This document shows, in pieces, positions 6,810 to 12,906 of a DNA stretch of 15,555 bases (the first letter of the stretch is position 1; every line of letters begins with the position of its first letter). The DNA comes from CAYLJJ01 sp964384025 (GTDB taxonomy: Bacteria; Myxococcota_A; Bradymonadia; UBA7976; UBA1532), in assembly GCA_964384025.1 (NCBI GenBank), contig CAYLJJ010000123.1, positions 1 to 15,555 on the forward strand, in the 5' to 3' direction. The notes under the pieces are model-generated. The model was not told where the DNA came from. It was given only the letters and a program-made list of their open reading frames with translations, and searched no databases. Both the position numbers and the translations under genes were made by a program.

Positions 6810-7949
6810 ATGCGTGCGCTCTTAATCCTGATCTTGTTATGGAGCTGTCAAAGCGGGGATCCTCAAGAAGCGATCGCCCTACCGGGGAGCCGCTGCCCCA
6901 GCGCCGCTGGGCAGGAGTGGAGGAGTCGGGAGAAAGTGATCGACTCCCACGTCCATATCGATCCCAGCATCACCGGCTTGGCCACCGCCTTAGCGGTCTT
7001 TGATCGCGCAGGCATCGGGCGCTTTGCGGTCAAGAGCGGAGGCCCTGTGGGCAGCGTGCGCTATCGCTTGAGCCTCCAGATGCAGCGCATCATGGGAGAT
7101 CGGATGCGAACCTTTATCAACTTCCCCTGGAGGAGGCTCCATCAGCCGGGCTTCATTGATGAACAAGTCAAGCTGCTGGCTCAGGCTAAAGCGGATGGTG
7201 TCGTCGGCGTTAAGATCTTCAAGGCACTGGGGCTGAACTTACGAGATCCCCAGGGCAAATTGGTCCCTCCAGATGCGCCGATATTGGCTCCTCTCTTTGA
7301 AGCCTGTGGTCGCCTGGGGCTGATCCTCGCTTGGCATGTGGCTGATCCGGTGGCCTTCTTTGAGCCTGTGACCTCCGCCAACGAACGCTATGCAGAGTTG
7401 AGCATCGCCGAGAGCTGGAGCTTCTATGGCAAGGACTACCCCAGCCATGACGAGCTGATCGCCGCCCGTGATCGAGTGATCAAGCGACACCCCAAAACAA
7501 CCTTCCTGCTGATCCATATGGCCAACTACCCCGAGGATCTGAGCTACGTAGATAAGCTCTTGGATGAGCACTCTAACGTCTATGTGGATACCGCCGCGCG
7601 CCTGCCTGAGTTTGGCCGCCACCCCGCCAAGGAGGTGCGAGCTTTCTTTATCAAGCATCAAGATCGCATCCTCTTTGGCTCCGACTTTATCGCCAGCATG
7701 CGGGGTGGAATGCAGCTCGGCTCTGTCTCTGAGGAGAAACCGGAGATCCCTGACGGAGTGCGCTTCTATGAGCGCCACTGGCGCTACTTTGAAACCGAGG
7801 GCGCAGCGATTGAGCATCCCACCCCCATCCAGGGCGATTGGAAGGTCAACCCCATCAAGCTGCCCAAAGAGGTGCTGGAGAAGCTCTATATCAAGAACGC
7901 CGAGCGTTTGATCTTCTCTCAGAGAGCAGAGCCCAGCGCTACACCATGA
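6810..7949 (+). CDS. Lipoprotein amidohydrolase (amidohydrolase-2, TIM-barrel metal-dependent hydrolase)
   Basis: The ATG at 6810 follows GGAG by eight bases and gives MRALLILILLWSC, a lipoprotein signal with C13 as the lipidated residue. The frame is open further upstream inside the M23 gene, but that part is a shadow. The 379-residue protein shows the metal-dependent hydrolase pattern: IDSHVHID (H47, H49) at the end of the first strand, VVGVK (K135), LAWHVADP (H176), FLLIHMAN (H236) and LFGSDF (D292). This fits the amidohydrolase-2 family (PF04909), which includes decarboxylases and hydrolases, so the substrate cannot be named. Attachment to the envelope by a lipid is unusual for this mostly cytoplasmic family. 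It lies 19 bp after the M23 gene, and its TGA overlaps the next ATG by four bases, so it belongs to the operon. Confidence 0.88.
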   Translation: MRALLILILLWSCQSGDPQEAIALPGSRCPSAAGQEWRSREKVIDSHVHIDPSITGLATALAVFDRAGIGRFAVKSGGPVGSVRYRLSLQMQRIMGDRMRTFINFPWRRLHQPGFIDEQVKLLAQAKADGVVGVKIFKALGLNLRDPQGKLVPPDAPILAPLFEACGRLGLILAWHVADPVAFFEPVTSANERYAELSIAESWSFYGKDYPSHDELIAARDRVIKRHPKTTFLLIHMANYPEDLSYVDKLLDEHSNVYVDTAARLPEFGRHPAKEVRAFFIKHQDRILFGSDFIASMRGGMQLGSVSEEKPEIPDGVRFYERHWRYFETEGAAIEHPTPIQGDWKVNPIKLPKEVLEKLYIKNAERLIFSQRAEPSATP

Positions 7950-8677
7950 GCGGCCCGATCTATTTCCTCAGCGATCTACACCTGATGGAGCCTGAAGCTC
8001 CCCGTGCTCAGCGTCTGCTGAGCTTCTTAGGAGAGCTTAAGGAGGCCCAGGCCCTCTATCTCCTAGGGGACATCTTTGACTTCTGGCTGGGTTACTCCAT
8101 CTCCATCCCTGGCCCCTACTTTCCCTTCCTACGCGCCCTGGCAGAGCTGAGCGAGGCGGGGGTCAAGGTGGTCTATCTGGCGGGGAACCACGATCCCGAT
8201 CCAGGCCCCTTCTTTAAGCAGATCGGGGTTGAAACTCACCGAGGCGGCCTAAGCCTCAATCTGGGTGGGCGCAGCCTACGCCTAGAGCATGGAGATCTCA
8301 TCTACTCCAGATACCGCCTCAACCGCCTCCTCTGCCGTCTGGCGCGGAACCGATCACTCCTCTCTTTGGCTCGGCAACTTCATCCCGACTGGGCTTGGAA
8401 GCTGTCACGGAGCTATGCGCGGCTGAGGCCTCATCCTTCAACATACTCAAGCCTCCCTCAGGGGCTTAAGGAGGCACTCCTTAAGCGCCCAGAGGAGCTG
8501 ATCATCATGGGGCACTATCACTGCTTGGTTCATCAGCACCTGGAGAATGGTAAGGAGATATTTATCTTGGGAGACTGGAAGCGGTTCTATAGCTACCTGC
8601 GATTTGATGGCCGTTTTCAGCTTTTCCAGGATCAGGGACCCGGGTGCCCTCCTTTGGAGGTCAACCCTGAGCCTTAA
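7946..8677 (+). CDS. LpxH-like UDP-2,3-diacylglucosamine pyrophosphatase-family phosphoesterase
   Basis: A calcineurin-like metallophosphoesterase of 243 residues, the usual LpxH length (E. coli LpxH is 240). Metal-binding motifs occur in order: SDLHL (D10, H12), GDIFDFW (D42), GNHD (N81), HGD (H115) and GHYH (H190, H192). The late ILGDW motif (208-211) is typical of the LpxH group. LpxH removes UMP from UDP-2,3-diacylglucosamine in lipid A synthesis at the inner face of the inner membrane. One difference is GNHD where classical LpxH has GNRD, so the substrate is less certain and a related phosphoesterase remains possible. The start ATG overlaps the upstream TGA (ATGA, 7946-7949), showing translational coupling to the amidohydrolase. 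The frame is open further upstream, but that is shadow sequence. Confidence 0.82.
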   Translation: MSGPIYFLSDLHLMEPEAPRAQRLLSFLGELKEAQALYLLGDIFDFWLGYSISIPGPYFPFLRALAELSEAGVKVVYLAGNHDPDPGPFFKQIGVETHRGGLSLNLGGRSLRLEHGDLIYSRYRLNRLLCRLARNRSLLSLARQLHPDWAWKLSRSYARLRPHPSTYSSLPQGLKEALLKRPEELIIMGHYHCLVHQHLENGKEIFILGDWKRFYSYLRFDGRFQLFQDQGPGCPPLEVNPEP

Positions 8678-8687
8678 GGTCCGGTTG

Positions 8688-8702
8688 AGATTTCTAAAAT
8701 CT
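8688..8702. terminator. Weak AT-rich hairpin between convergent genes
   Basis: AGATTT-CTA-AAATCT forms a 6-bp stem with a three-base loop. It lies between the phosphoesterase stop (8677) and the LysR stop (8701-8703), and its last two bases fall in the LysR stop codon. The stem is AT-rich and there is no clear T-run, so termination is doubtful. Confidence 0.25.
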
Positions 8703-9654
8703 ATTGTATCATATTATCGTATTTATAGGAGACATTCTCATAAAGACTTCTAGACATCTGATAGATTAATCTCCTTATCCACTGATGTGAACTGTCATTA
8801 TCTCTCCTCTCATGCCAGAATTGAACGATCTCTATACCTTCCGTTTTAAAAGGCAGCTCCAATTGCCTTAGTCCATGTTTTTCTGATAGGTTGATCGCAG
8901 ACATCCTTGGCAACGTGACGACCAAATTGCTCGATTCAAGAAGATATGGAGCCAAAGCAAAGGAGGAAGATAATGTTTTTATCCTCCTAGAAAGTTTCAA
9001 TTTGCGAAGGTATTCATCGATAAGTCCAAACTCTCCACCCAATGGTGAGATAAGCAGGTGATCACAGCCTGCATAGTTCTCGACGGTAAATCTTTCTCGA
9101 AGGATAGGATGTTTTTTTCGAACCAGGCAGATAAAATCATCTTTATAGATTGTTTGGCTGCGTAGAGTGGAAGGGTCATTTTCGGATCGACATCTGATCA
9201 CGAGATCTAAAACATTCTCAGCCAGTTGCTTCACGGAATGATCTTCAGGCTGATAGAACGAAAAAATTGCATGGGGAGCCTCTCTTTCGAGCACCTCTTG
9301 AAGCTTTGAGATCAGGAAGATCTGTGCAAATCCGCTGATCGCAAGCCGGAACATCCTTTGGGTTTGAGCAGGCTCAAAGTCTGATTCAAGGGTCAGCAGA
9401 GCTTCTATCTCTGACAGAGCGCGGATTAAGGGTTCATGTAGCGTCGCAGCTCTTGGGGTGAGGCGCATCTCTTGGCCTTCCCGTACAAGCAAAGGATCAG
9501 CAAACAGCAACCGCAGGCGACCCAAGGTGCGACTCATCGCCGATTGCGTTACGCCCACCCGCTGAGCAGCTCGACTGACCGAGCGGGTCTCCAGCAAACA
9601 GTAGAGTGCTGAGAGTAAGTTGAGATCTGTAAGTTTGATATTCCTGAAACTCAT
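8701..9654 (-). CDS. LysR-family transcriptional regulator
   Basis: The 317-residue protein begins with the LysR winged helix-turn-helix: DLNLLSALYCLLETRSVSRA leads into AAQRVGVTQSAMSRTLGRLR (recognition region about 25-47), then ADPLLVREG and LTPRA. The rest fits a LysR effector-binding domain (about 95-300). The ATG is at 9652-9654, with GGA about eight bases upstream. It is divergent from the SnoaL-like lipoprotein gene, the classical arrangement in which a LysR protein controls its neighbour and often itself. Base composition is uneven: the 3' half is AT-rich (one 60-base line at 8701 has 19 G+C), while a line at 9421 in the 5' half has 35. The effector is unknown. Confidence 0.93.
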   Translation of the reverse strand: MSFRNIKLTDLNLLSALYCLLETRSVSRAAQRVGVTQSAMSRTLGRLRLLFADPLLVREGQEMRLTPRAATLHEPLIRALSEIEALLTLESDFEPAQTQRMFRLAISGFAQIFLISKLQEVLEREAPHAIFSFYQPEDHSVKQLAENVLDLVIRCRSENDPSTLRSQTIYKDDFICLVRKKHPILRERFTVENYAGCDHLLISPLGGEFGLIDEYLRKLKLSRRIKTLSSSFALAPYLLESSNLVVTLPRMSAINLSEKHGLRQLELPFKTEGIEIVQFWHERRDNDSSHQWIRRLIYQMSRSLYENVSYKYDNMIQ

Positions 9655-9766
9655 CGCGCCATTCCTATAAGGCGATTGTTTTTTTATCTACAAGAACTAT
9701 CTTGAGCATATCCAATGCTGTTTGTGCAAACAAGCAGATAGACAACCCCAGAGAGGATTGGTCCAC
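9655..9766. promoter_or_regulatory. LysR divergent intergenic region with candidate operator at 9719-9732
   Basis: The 112-bp region between the LysR start and the divergent lipoprotein start contains TGTTTG-TG-CAAACA (9719-9732), a perfect 6-bp inverted repeat with a two-base spacer, 34 bp upstream of the + strand ATG. LysR regulators bind interrupted dyads of this size near the target promoter, so it is the best operator candidate. A T-run lies at 9679-9685. I found no convincing -35/-10 pair. Confidence 0.45.
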
Positions 9767-10267
9767 ATGGATTATGCTGTAAGAGCTTTTGTGTTTTCCG
9801 TTCTTATCATGACTGTAGCCTTTGCTTGTGATGATGAATCTAATGAAACCGGGGTAGAGCAAGAATACCTGCAAGAAAAGAAGAAAATTGCTGTCGGCCT
9901 GTCAGAGTCAATCATGCATGGAGATTGGGACCTTGTCGATGATATACTCTCTGAAAATTTCGTATATGTTGGAGATGGAGCTGACCCTATCGGCAAACAG
10001 GAATATATCGGTTTTATGCGCGGTGTATTAAGCACTGCTATGACCGATATGGATATGACATTCGTGCGGGTTGTTGCCGAGGGAGATCTCGTCGCGGTAG
10101 AGTACACAAACGAAATGACACACTCAGGTGAGTTTTTGGGTATTCCAGCGACAGGAAAGCGTGTCTTGGCGACGGGACATTTTATCCGAGAAGTGAAGAA
10201 TGGCAAAGTCTCAGGTGAGTGGCAAACCACCAATGCGGTAGGTCTAATGGCTCAACTCCAAGAGTAG
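9767..10267 (+). CDS. SnoaL-like (ester cyclase-type) lipoprotein
   Basis: The chosen ATG at 9767 follows AGAGGA by about ten bases and gives MDYAVRAFVFSVLIMTVAFAC, a signal peptide ending in AFAC with C21 as the probable lipidated residue; CDDES follows. The frame is open to 9722 upstream, but that segment overlaps the operator region. The mature domain (about 38-166) has the SnoaL-like alpha+beta barrel pattern: a first helix with HGDWDLVDDILSENFVYVG, then GKQEYIGFMRGV, the signature LGIPATGKRVLATG and finally GKVSGEWQTTNAVGLMAQL. Relatives range from polyketide cyclases to non-catalytic NTF2-fold proteins, so activity is not assured. Hand-counted lines are only 40-45% G+C. It is probably under control of the divergent LysR. 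Confidence 0.86.
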   Translation: MDYAVRAFVFSVLIMTVAFACDDESNETGVEQEYLQEKKKIAVGLSESIMHGDWDLVDDILSENFVYVGDGADPIGKQEYIGFMRGVLSTAMTDMDMTFVRVVAEGDLVAVEYTNEMTHSGEFLGIPATGKRVLATGHFIREVKNGKVSGEWQTTNAVGLMAQLQE

Positions 10268-10456
10268 AGAACGGTCTATAGTTATCTTGAACAGGAGAAG
10301 CTCCCCAGCATCCGAGAAGCGGTCATCTTGACCCTTAAAATCCTTCAGAAAGCTAGGGCATGGTTAGAAGGAGATGATTCCTCTGTTTTGTTGAGGCTTC
10401 TTTCATTAGAAGCTGAACTTCGGGCTGCCGCTGAGCCTCAAGGAGACATGCAGTGA
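10268..10456 (+). CDS. Small helical ORF without a clear start, probable 3' remnant
   Basis: Directly after the TAG of the SnoaL-like gene, and in the same frame, 62 codons stay open to a TGA at 10454-10456. The readable part is SIREAVILTLKILQKARAW then LEGDDSSVLLRLLSLEAELRAA, two amphipathic helices followed by AEPQGDMQ. There is no ATG except one codon before the end; a TTG at 10328 would give only 42 residues and lacks a ribosome binding site. Its stop overlaps the next GTG as GTGA, the layout of translationally coupled operon genes. I infer that it is the C-terminal end of a gene whose 5' part was lost when the LysR/SnoaL segment arrived. It could instead be a real small gene or chance. 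Family not recognised. Confidence 0.48.
   Translation, partial: RTVYSYLEQEKLPSIREAVILTLKILQKARAWLEGDDSSVLLRLLSLEAELRAAAEPQGDMQ
10440..10445 (+). promoter_or_regulatory. Shine-Dalgarno site fixing the GTG start of the phosphodiesterase
   Basis: AAGGAG lies seven bases before the GTG at 10453 and within the end of the small upstream ORF. It supports the GTG start, which also gives a complete signal peptide. Confidence 0.75.
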
Positions 10457-11649
10457 ACCTCTCTCTTTTCCTGTTTCTAGCCCTGTTTCAAATCAGCACG
10501 CTGGGCTCTAAACCCAGAACCCTGATTCTCCTCTCTCTGGATGGCTTTCGCCACGACTACCCAGAGCGTACAAAGACCCCAGCCTTAGATCAGATGGAGC
10601 GAGAGGGAGGACGCATCAAGCGGCTGATCCCTGTCTATCCATCTCAGACCTTCCCCGCTCACGCCAGCTTAGCGACGGGGGTCTCGGCGGGGCGGCATGG
10701 GATCATCAACAACCTCTTCCGGGATCGAAAACGGGGGATCTACAAACACTCCAATCAAGCAAGCTGGTATGAGGTCCCACCGCTCTGGATCTATGCCACC
10801 CAGCAGGGTCGCCGTGCGCATGTCTACCACTGGATCGGCAGCGAGGGGGCTTGGAAGGGCAGCGAACCCACCTTCTGGCGAGCCTATGATCCCAAAGTAA
10901 AAGATGAAGAGAAGCTGGAGAGTATCTTAGGTTGGCTTCGAGGGGCTGAGGCTGAGCGACCTGAGCTGATCATGGCCTATCTCAACGGATGTGATCGAAG
11001 CGGACATCACTTTGGCCCTCATTCTCCAGAGGTCATAGCTTGTATTCAACATAATGATCAGCTGTTGGGGGGGTTGCTCAAGGGCTTGAAGGAGATCAGG
11101 GAGCGCTGGCCTCTCGCCCTCTTTGTTGTCTCTGACCACGGGATGACCGAGACTCGCGGGACCCTTAACCCCTGGCGAGCTCTTGAAGGAGCCCCTTTTG
11201 AGTTTGATCTTCAAGCCACGGGACCAGTGGCACACCTCTACCTAAAAAACCAAAAGGGGAGCATCAAGGCTGTTCGCGCTCTCGCCGCCAAACTGCCTCA
11301 CTCCAAGATCTACAGCCAAGAGGAGCTGCCTACCGCTTGGGGCTATCAGCACAACCTGCGCACCGGGGATCTGGTGTGGGTGGCTGACTTTGGGTGGCGC
11401 TTTGATGCCAAAGCTCCAGGGCTTTACAGCCAAGAGGAGGTCTCTGGTTATCGAGGACACCACGGCCACGCCCCTGAGATCCCCGACATGGGAGCGCTCC
11501 TCTACGCCTGGGGAGATGGGATCCGAGCTGGAGCACAGCTGAAGAGGGCCCGCGCCGTTGATCTCTTCCCCAGCCTCTGTCAGTTGATGAGAATCCCCAG
11601 CCCTAAAGGCTTAGAGGGGAGGGTACTCAAAGGGCTGTTGGCTCCCTGA
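10453..11649 (+). CDS. Exported nucleotide pyrophosphatase/phosphodiesterase (alkaline phosphatase superfamily)
   Basis: The 398-residue protein starts at GTG 10453 with a signal-like MNLSLFLFLALFQIST. It matches the type I phosphodiesterase/nucleotide pyrophosphatase family (PF01663). Motifs in order: LLSLDGFR (D30, metal), PSQTFPAHASLATG (T66, nucleophile), NN (86-87), DRSGHHFGPHS (D181 and H185, the D..GH..GP.S motif), SDHGM (D228, H229) and GHHGHAP (H337, the last metal histidine). All six metal ligands and the nucleophile are present, so a two-zinc hydrolase acting on phosphodiester or pyrophosphate bonds outside the cytoplasm is expected; nucleotide versus lipid head-group substrates cannot be told apart. 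It overlaps the small upstream ORF by four bases and may originally have continued the 4268-8677 operon. Confidence 0.93.
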   Translation: MNLSLFLFLALFQISTLGSKPRTLILLSLDGFRHDYPERTKTPALDQMEREGGRIKRLIPVYPSQTFPAHASLATGVSAGRHGIINNLFRDRKRGIYKHSNQASWYEVPPLWIYATQQGRRAHVYHWIGSEGAWKGSEPTFWRAYDPKVKDEEKLESILGWLRGAEAERPELIMAYLNGCDRSGHHFGPHSPEVIACIQHNDQLLGGLLKGLKEIRERWPLALFVVSDHGMTETRGTLNPWRALEGAPFEFDLQATGPVAHLYLKNQKGSIKAVRALAAKLPHSKIYSQEELPTAWGYQHNLRTGDLVWVADFGWRFDAKAPGLYSQEEVSGYRGHHGHAPEIPDMGALLYAWGDGIRAGAQLKRARAVDLFPSLCQLMRIPSPKGLEGRVLKGLLAP

Positions 11650-11793
11650 ATAGAGAGAGCGGTGCTTTGAGCCTCCTCCAGGATCTCGGAGTGAGGCAGG
11701 CTCCAAGCATCGCTCCAACCAATCCGCTGCCAGATCTGGGTATCTGATAGAGCCTAGCTTGGAAAAGCCCCTCTAAATCAACGAGCGAACCAC

Positions 11794-11812
11794 AGGAGCT
11801 GGCGAAGCTCCT
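11794..11812. repeat. Perfect 7-bp stem-loop upstream of the CHAT gene
   Basis: AGGAGCT GGCGA AGCTCCT folds into a 7-bp stem with a five-base loop. It lies 145 bp after the phosphodiesterase stop and 86 bp before the CHAT start. No T-run follows on either strand, so it is not a typical intrinsic terminator; it may act in mRNA processing or be chance. Confidence 0.45.
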
Positions 11813-11832
11813 TGAGCCGCGTCCCTTCAACC

Positions 11833-11859
11833 TGGACAACATTAGGACCTTCTTATAGT
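11833..11859 (+). promoter_or_regulatory. Possible sigma70-like promoter for the CHAT gene
   Basis: TGGACA (11833-11838) and TATAGT (11854-11859) are close to the -35 and -10 consensus, but the spacer is only 15 bp. The -10 ends 38 bp before the ATG. This is a weak call from pattern only. Confidence 0.28.
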
Positions 11860-11885
11860 AAAGAGTGTATGGGCGCTCTAAAAGC

Positions 11886-11890
11886 AGGAG
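11886..11890 (+). promoter_or_regulatory. Shine-Dalgarno site choosing the CHAT start
   Basis: AGGAG lies seven bases before the ATG at 11898. It favours this start over the ATG at 11865, which would add eleven basic residues and has no ribosome binding site. Confidence 0.65.
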
Positions 11891-11897
11891 AAACCTT

Positions 11898-12884
11898 ATG
11901 AGCCACCTAAAGTTGAAGCTTATAGAGCGAGGGCGCTGCTCGGGTCGCCTCTTTCTGAGACTGGAGCTGAGCGGCTTAACAAAGCCCTGTACCGCTCTCA
12001 TTGAGCTGCCTGAGTCCAGCCCTGATCGTCTGCGACATTATCAATCCAGCCTGACCGCGAAGCCTCGGGGAGGAGCAGCCCAGCGGGAGCGTGCTCTGAT
12101 CAACTGGGGGCGGCGATTGGCTCACTCACTGCTCCCTGAGAGCATCCAGGTCCCTCTCTTAGAACAGCCGGTGGGCTCTATCCTCAAGGTTGAGTCTCTA
12201 GACTGGGATCTCCCCTGGGAGCCCCTCTATCTCTCAAGAGGAGGGTCAGGCTTCTTTCTGGGGGAGCACTTTGCCCTGGCCCGCTCTCACTCTGCGGCTC
12301 AGATCCAAGCTCTGGCTCAGGGGGAGATCATCCATGTGCGCACAGAGCAGGTTGAGGTGCGAGGAGATGATATCAAGATGTTGCCTGGGAGCCCCCGACG
12401 CATCAGCGGCTTAGATGAGCTGGGAGCGCGTCTGGACCAAGCTGAGAGGATCGCTCTGCTTCATATCTGGGGTCATGGCGGGGTTGACCCAACGCGCCCT
12501 GGCAAGGCTTGGATTCAACTGGATGGAGGAGATCTTCAGCCCGCCGCTCTCCCGTTGAGAGGGCAGGGGGGCTTAAAGGGCGCCATCGTGCTGCTTAATG
12601 TCTGTCAGGCGGTCAGCCCCAGCCCCCTCCTCAGCTCCTTGGGAGGCTGGGCTGAGGCTTTTATAGAGGCGGGTGCTGCAGCGGTCCTGGGACCCCTCTA
12701 TGGGGTTCATCATGAGCAAGCCGCGCGTTTCTCTCAGGGCTTTTATGCCGCGTTGGCTCAGGGAGAGGCGGTCGGAGAGGCGCTGAGGCAGGCTCGAAAA
12801 ATCTTAAAGAGCGAGGGAGTGTTCGCTCGCCTCGCCTATCGCCTCTATGGCGATCCTGGGCTGCGGTTAGAGCGCCGTGAGTAA
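11898..12884 (+). CDS. Stand-alone CHAT-domain cysteine protease (caspase-like)
   Basis: The 328-residue protein has a CHAT domain (PF12770, caspase-fold clan CD) over about 95-325. The region opens with LPWEPLYL (105-112), a typical CHAT entry, followed by FFLGEHFALARS. The catalytic histidine is in HIWGHG (H193), matching the family HFAGHG motif, and the catalytic cysteine in VLLNVCQA (C236), matching the LSACES/LNACQS motif. The tail WAEAFIEAGAAAVLGPLY, GFYAALAQG and YRLYGDPGLRL is canonical. Residues 1-95 carry no domain I recognise. No TPR repeats are fused to it, unlike many CHAT proteins, but a large TPR protein converges from the other strand 19 bp away. CHAT proteases are activated by bound partners or by repeat domains and cleave a dedicated target; neither partner nor target is shown by sequence. 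No signal peptide, so cytoplasmic. Confidence 0.9.
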   Translation: MSHLKLKLIERGRCSGRLFLRLELSGLTKPCTALIELPESSPDRLRHYQSSLTAKPRGGAAQRERALINWGRRLAHSLLPESIQVPLLEQPVGSILKVESLDWDLPWEPLYLSRGGSGFFLGEHFALARSHSAAQIQALAQGEIIHVRTEQVEVRGDDIKMLPGSPRRISGLDELGARLDQAERIALLHIWGHGGVDPTRPGKAWIQLDGGDLQPAALPLRGQGGLKGAIVLLNVCQAVSPSPLLSSLGGWAEAFIEAGAAAVLGPLYGVHHEQAARFSQGFYAALAQGEAVGEALRQARKILKSEGVFARLAYRLYGDPGLRLERRE

Positions 12885-12906
12885 GATTGCTGCTCACATC
12901 GCTCTA
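12868..12906. terminator. Inverted repeat spanning both convergent stop codons
   Basis: TAGAGCG (12868-12874) pairs with CGCTCTA (12900-12906), and GTGAG (12877-12881) pairs with CTCAC (12893-12897). The two stems are separated by a 2x2 mismatch, with an eleven-base loop. The CHAT TAA (12882-12884) is in the loop and the TPR stop (12904-12906) is in the outer stem. It would form a hairpin in both transcripts and could be a bidirectional terminator, but no T-run follows in either direction. Confidence 0.55.

Larger units (their letters stand above)
11650..11897 (+). other. Intergenic region upstream of the CHAT gene
   Basis: No convincing gene is seen on either strand; an open minus-strand frame here is mostly a shadow of the CHAT coding region. 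The region contains a 7-bp hairpin (AGGAGCT, loop GGCGA, AGCTCCT; 11794-11812) without a T-run. A possible promoter lies at 11833-11859 and the ribosome binding site at 11886-11890. Confidence 0.6.

Noticed and set aside
7239..7817. A 192-codon minus-strand ORF.
   Set aside because: It lies wholly inside the amidohydrolase gene, which has full family motifs; it is a shadow frame.
9772..10233. A 153-codon minus-strand ORF opposite the SnoaL-like gene.
   Set aside because: The + strand has a clear signal peptide and SnoaL signature; the minus frame has no recognisable feature.
8678..10290. Direct repeats or an integrase marking the ends of the LysR/SnoaL segment.
   Set aside because: Comparing the bases near 8680 with those near 10270 by eye gave no convincing repeat, and no transposase or integrase gene is present.
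11627..12001. A 124-codon minus-strand ORF covering the region before the CHAT gene.
   Set aside because: It overlaps the 3' end of the phosphodiesterase and the 5' end of the CHAT gene, with no domain and no ribosome binding site recognised.
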